A stretch of 64,000 bases of DNA from Gnetum montanum (lineage: Eukaryota; Streptophyta; Gnetopsida; Gnetales; Gnetaceae): assembly GCA_015680685.1 (NCBI GenBank), contig MNCI01007705.1, forward strand, positions 19,792 through 83,791, written 5' to 3'. This document shows positions 60,300 to 64,000 of this stretch, piece by piece. Both the position numbers and the translations under genes were made by a program. Every line of letters begins with the position of its first letter. Position 1 is the stretch's first letter. Under the pieces are notes generated by a model. It had not been told where the DNA came from, made no database searches, and was given only the letters and a program-made list of their open reading frames with translations.

Positions 60300-60612
60300 T
60301 TGAACTCATAACTCGAAGTTTCCAAATTGAAAGCCTTACCAACAGGTTAATATTGCATTATTTTTCAAATTTCTAAATATAATTTTAGCTTTCTTAATAA
60401 CATAGAAATTAAAATTTTATTACATACTCAAAGGCCATGTTTGATACTTGCTTATTGAGCTTTCGAAAGGTAGAAGTGGAGGATGGGTGGTTTTATTACG
60501 TTTTTCAAAAGTAGAACCGGAGATGGGTTATTTTATTGGAGGGTCATAGTATGAGTTTTTGAAACAGTACTTTAATTCAAACCCAAGTAATGAGGTAATC
60601 ACTTGAACTACC
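60300..60612 (-). repeat. Two possible tRNA-related SINE-like stretches
   Basis: On the minus strand, 60,345-60,300 contains GTTGGTAAGGC followed by GAGTTCAATTT, and 60,612-60,570 contains TAGTTCAAGTG followed by GGGTTTGAATT. These resemble the A and B boxes of tRNA-derived RNA polymerase III promoters, but the spacings are short and no tail is seen. Weak. Confidence 0.2.
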
Positions 60613-60700
60613 CATCAATAAAGAGGATTCATTTGGATCCGGAGGAGGATGGATTACCCATCAATAAAGAGAATTCATTTGGATCCGGAGGAGGATGGAG
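60609..60700 (-). repeat. 46-bp tandem duplication in the last exon of the Dof-like gene
   Basis: Two near-identical copies start TACCCATCAATAAAGAG at 60,609 and 60,655. On the minus strand the duplicate shifts the frame of the last exon and brings the stop codon at 60,629-60,631; without the duplication the frame would read on. Confidence 0.85.
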
Positions 60701-62276
60701 CAACGCAGCTAATTCAGAATCCTGTATATCTTCCAGGTGCATATCGGTATCAATGGCCTCCTGAACATCACGTTGACTGATTTTTCTGAGCATAATATTA
60801 TAATAAATCAATCAGCTACAGAACCAGCTTTAATTTAGTTCCTTTCTTACCTTTGGAGTAGAAAGCCGTTGATGCTGATTTATTTTTCCAGACCGGTGAC
60901 TGGGCAGATCCCGTGGCGGTTCACCATGCACCAGACCATTTCCAAACTGCAAGATTTCAGGACATCATGAATCCCAATTTTATGACTTTTGTTAAAATCC
61001 ATAACTTCACCTTCAAAATTAACTTGATACACATTATTTCATCATTGGAAGATAATATGAAACTTGTTATTTCTGGATCAGATTCAGGGAGGAGCTGCTG
61101 GGGCACGTAATGTTGTTGTAATTGAGATTCAGGATCTGGGGTTTGCCACGGAATACTACGGATAATATTCAGGGAGGAACTTTTGCTGTTCAAAAAAAAC
61201 CTTGTGAGTGGCTGTGTAGCATGACATCATGCTCAACATCTTGGGAGGTACCAATTCTAAAAAATCCATAAATTTTCCCCATATCAACCACCACCTTGAT
61301 CTTATTTGCTTCTTAACTTGGAACAGAATCCTAAAGCCTCTGTTCAGGAAGCTGATAATGCTTCTATTTTAATTGCAAGCTTTCAGTTACTTCAAAGGAA
61401 GGAATGCTCGGTGAAGAGACACTTTTTCTATTTACCATATTTATTGCACACATTTGAAAAGAAATTTAATGATGTTTTCAAAACTTCTAAAACTCATAAC
61501 ATGCCAATACATAAAGATACCATTTATGTTTTCAATTTGAATAACCATTTAAACAGCACACATGACTAGAGTTATGGTTATCACAATATTAACTAAATAT
61601 TAAATTACAATGCCTAATCCTCTATTGAGGGAAAATTTATCAGTGACGAAGTATCTTGAGGGTTATTTATTTTCACATTCTTAATATTGCTCTTCGACTT
61701 TTACAAAGGAAAGAATTCAGAATGATGCGGATCTTTTCGAAGGACCATCTAATTGAAAATTAAAAATGAGAATGTATTCAAAGGCCACTTTCATGGAATT
61801 GGAAGCAAATATGATGATGCACATTTACAGTACGTATTCAAGATGCGAATATATTGTAAAACATTTAAACATGAAGGCAGCAGAATCGGATTGAGGCTAC
61901 CCAAACCCCCACACATTCGAGGAAAGAGTGCTAATCACCAGCCTACACCCATGGGTGCTTATCAATTTTAAATTATGCATAATCAACCAAGTCAATCACC
62001 TGGAGCATCAAACTCTTACATAATCAAAACTATTACCTTTTTCGATGGTTGTAAGGATCCAGATCCTGATTCTTGTGGGGGTTTCCTCCACTTATATTGT
62101 TTGCCTCCTAAAGTAAACATCTTGCCGCACGCATGACATTCGTATCTAGGTTGCTGTGTCCCAGCATGCTTTTGGTTGTTCAGGTAGCGGAATTTGGTAT
62201 TGCAACTTCCACAGCGAGGACATTCAGGTGCTAAATTTTTCAACTCCGTAAGCCTATCCTCTACAGAATCACCCAT
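60629..62276 (-). CDS. Dof-type zinc-finger protein with extended finger loop
   Basis: First exon 62,276-62,037 (80 codons, ATG at 62,276, donor AAAG|GTAATA) has the Dof signature CPRCGSCNTKFRYLNN and, after a six-residue insert, QPRYECHACGKMFTLGGK. Cys spacing is C-x2-C-x24-C-x2-C; the family norm is x21. The Trp of the usual RRYWT is replaced by MF. Later exons in phase 0 are 60,946-60,851 (FGNGLVHG...LSTPK, AG/GT borders) and 60,760-60,629 (EAIDTDMHLEDIQDSELAAL...). A middle exon is likely at about 61,050-60,990 (QLLPESDPE...), but its acceptor is not certain. Dof proteins bind AAAG DNA. Intron-rich structure is unusual for Dof genes, which normally have none or one. The gene could be a decaying paralogue, but no stop lies in the modelled exons before the end. 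Confidence 0.6.
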
Positions 62277-62640
62277 ATCTGCTGAAACCAGGTAAAAGAG
62301 ACCATAAACATCATGAAAACGTAGTATCCATATTCATTCATAAGAGTCCTACATCATCATAGATGTGTCCATGGATGTCGTTCAGGGACTTGTCACGGGA
62401 TATATTCATTTGGATAAATCTCTATCATGCAACCTAGCCATGCCTATGAATGAAAACAAACAAGAATAAAATTATGTCGATAATTGAAACACAGTTCAGA
62501 GGGTACCTGAATTGGATGATAGTTAGAATAATAACAGAGGTTGAAACTCAGTAGCTCACACCAGCTAAAATAATAACAGAGGTTGAAACTCAGTAGCTCA
62601 CAGACATGCTAATCCAATTGTTGCTTGAAGATTTATAAGG
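62277..62640. other. Upstream flank of the Dof-like gene
   Basis: No coding sequence. It contains a tandem duplication of TAATAACAGAGGTTGAAACT... starting at about 62,528 and 62,569 (period ~42). It could hold the leader or promoter of the gene, which reads leftward from 62,276. Confidence 0.45.
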
Positions 62641-63330
62641 GCTCATGGAAGAAACTAAAGTATCAGAAAGACAGAAAAGAAAACAGCAAAAAAAAACAAA
62701 AACAAAGCAAACCAACAAAAGCACCGGACCCACAACAATTTGAAGAATGCTGCTATCCGTCCTAACTCGGATTGGTATGAAGTAAAAATGCTTTTTGAAA
62801 AGCATTGACAGAGAAAAAAAAAAAAAGATAAAACAAAAAAGAGAGATTAGAAAAACAAAAAACTGCAAGTAACCAACAAAAACAGCAGAACTCAGAAGAA
62901 TTTGAAGAACGTGGCTATCCATCCTACCCTGTATGGGTCTGAACTCTGTAGTAACAATGCTTGAAAAGCAAAACGAAGAGATCGTTGAAAAACCGCAGGC
63001 GATGAAAAAGAAAAAAGACAAATCAATGAAAAAAAATAAAAGAAAAACTAAAATTCAAAAGAAACACCAGAACCCATGAAGAACATGGGTATCTTTCTTA
63101 GGCCAGGTGGCTGAAAATCATTGAAAATACAAAGCAAACAGAAAAACAAGAAAAGCAAGCAACTAACTAAAACAGAAGATCCCATAACAATTTGAAGAAC
63201 ATAGCTAACCATCCTAGGTCATGGATGGCTTCGAAGTAAAAACGCTTGAGAAGCATGGAGAAAACAAAGATATCAGAGAAACACAAAAGGCAAACAAACA
63301 AGACAAGCCCAAGAACCCACAACAATTTGA
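62641..63330. repeat. Diverged 110-180-bp repeat array
   Basis: The phrase ACAATTTGAAGAA(C/T)...(A/G)GCTA(A/T)CCATCCTA occurs at about 62,728, 62,885, 63,068 (shortened), 63,178 and 63,313, each followed by a GAAGTAAAAA(T/C)GCTT...AAAGCATG stretch and then an A-rich run. Units differ in length by their A-rich part. Only chance-level frames are open. Confidence 0.75.
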
Positions 63331-63639
63331 AGGGATGGGGAGCATCATCATGCTACGTGACTGAGCATGAAAGAGGAACAAAAAAGGGTACTTGTTGGAG
63401 GCCTAGTAAAGCCGGGCTATTTTGTTAAAATAAGAATTTGGATTCATGAAATAGCATGCGAAATTTACTTTATGCAATGCTGATCACAAATAATTAAAAT
63501 TTAGATTGAAATTAAAGCTTTATTATCTACGAAGACTTAAACAAACATTACAGTTTCATGAAAAATAAAGGCACACTACAAATTTCACCAATAGGAAACA
63601 CAGTGATAAAGAGATTTGAATTATTGGAGATCATGGAGT

Positions 63640-63860
63640 TACCATGAGCCATGGTTTTTACCAAATATTAACCATGAATCATGGTTTATACATGATGCCT
63701 CACAATAAGTGTGCCAAGGATTGTGATTTGTATAAATGTAAAACCTAAGACAACATGAGTTGTGGTGAGCTCATGGTCTACGAAACCTGCTATACCACAA
63801 CCTAATCATGAGTTATGGTGAAACCAATTTTGAAGATATCTCGATATTTAATGAGCTTTA
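63640..63860. repeat. Short inverted-repeat cluster around CATGGTT
   Basis: Contains AACCATGAATCATGGTT at about 63,670-63,686, a perfect 8-bp palindrome with one central base, and near it CCATGAGCCATGGTTTT and CATGAGTTATGGTGAAACC. Words ATCATGAG/CTCATGGT recur on both strands to about 63,825. No gene recognised up to the window end. Confidence 0.55.
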
Positions 63861-64000
63861 TGTTTATAGATTCATCTTGGGATGTTCTATAACATAGAAT
63901 TAAAAAAATTATAAATTTAAGTTAACGAAAAGTCATAGTTTAAATCAAAGTGAATGATAACACTTGGAATTCTGTGTTGAATTGACTTGATGTTAAGAAC

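Noticed and set aside
60300-60612. tRNA genes
   Set aside because: A- and B-box-like words exist but no cloverleaf can be drawn; listed only as weak SINE-like stretches.
62590-63021. 143-codon minus-strand frame rich in Phe and Leu
   Set aside because: It reads through A-rich/T-rich runs of the repeat array; the composition mimics membrane segments but no family match or conserved repeat reading is seen.

Overview
This is a eukaryotic, clearly plant, nuclear window. It is AT-rich and dominated by old, mutated retrotransposons, with a few degraded or partial host genes. Plant origin is shown by the transposon lineages (Ty3/gypsy Tat and Athila types, Ty1/copia, L1-like and RTE-like LINEs), a type I MADS-box relic, relics of a plant BEACH-WD40 gene, and a Dof-type zinc-finger gene. 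Very long decayed elements, nested and cut by deletions, suggest a large slowly purged genome such as a gymnosperm; that is inference. The assembly has a 540-N gap (33,203-33,742) and a single N at 5,758 flanked by an exact 41-bp duplication, probably an unmerged contig overlap.

Layout: 1-925 is one copy of an unidentified repeat whose partner lies at 46,490-47,210. 950-4,130 is a decayed LINE on the minus strand (ORF1, endonuclease, reverse transcriptase). 4,525-5,394 is a type I MADS-box pseudogene with two frameshifts. 6,142-8,895 holds relic exons of a BEACH-domain gene in correct order (PH, end of BEACH, last WD40 blades), with most of the middle missing and a 0.4-kb intron segment duplicated. 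10,670-11,657 is an Athila-like reverse transcriptase fragment.

11,658-30,664 is a 19-kb Tat-lineage element (called Tat-1 here) with 1.7-kb LTRs, gag, protease, reverse transcriptase, two RNase H domains and integrase. Between protease and reverse transcriptase lies a 6-kb block carrying a gene in the opposite direction, with at least seven exons and canonical introns. A second, truncated Tat element (Tat-2, 31,740-38,505) carries the same antisense gene with the same splice sites, so it is an inherited part of this family. Tat-2 lies inside an Athila-like element (30,664-44,220, minus strand). 47,640-47,950 is an RTE-like LINE fragment. Tat-3 (49,247-58,115) has LTRs, gag and protease but no polymerase, integrase or antisense gene. 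It abuts a Ty1/copia fragment (58,116-58,500).

The right end (60,629-62,276) holds a minus-strand gene with a Dof-like zinc finger whose loop is three residues longer than the family standard. Several exons can be modelled in one phase. It is flanked by small tandem duplications.

Within the Tat elements two classes of unexplained short sequence stand out: a ~19-base word ending in TTAAACTRGCA that sits in nearly every gap between ORFs, and short perfect palindromes repeated in LTRs and leaders, differing in sequence between Tat-1 and Tat-2/3. Together with the antisense spliced gene, these are the most interesting structures in the window.
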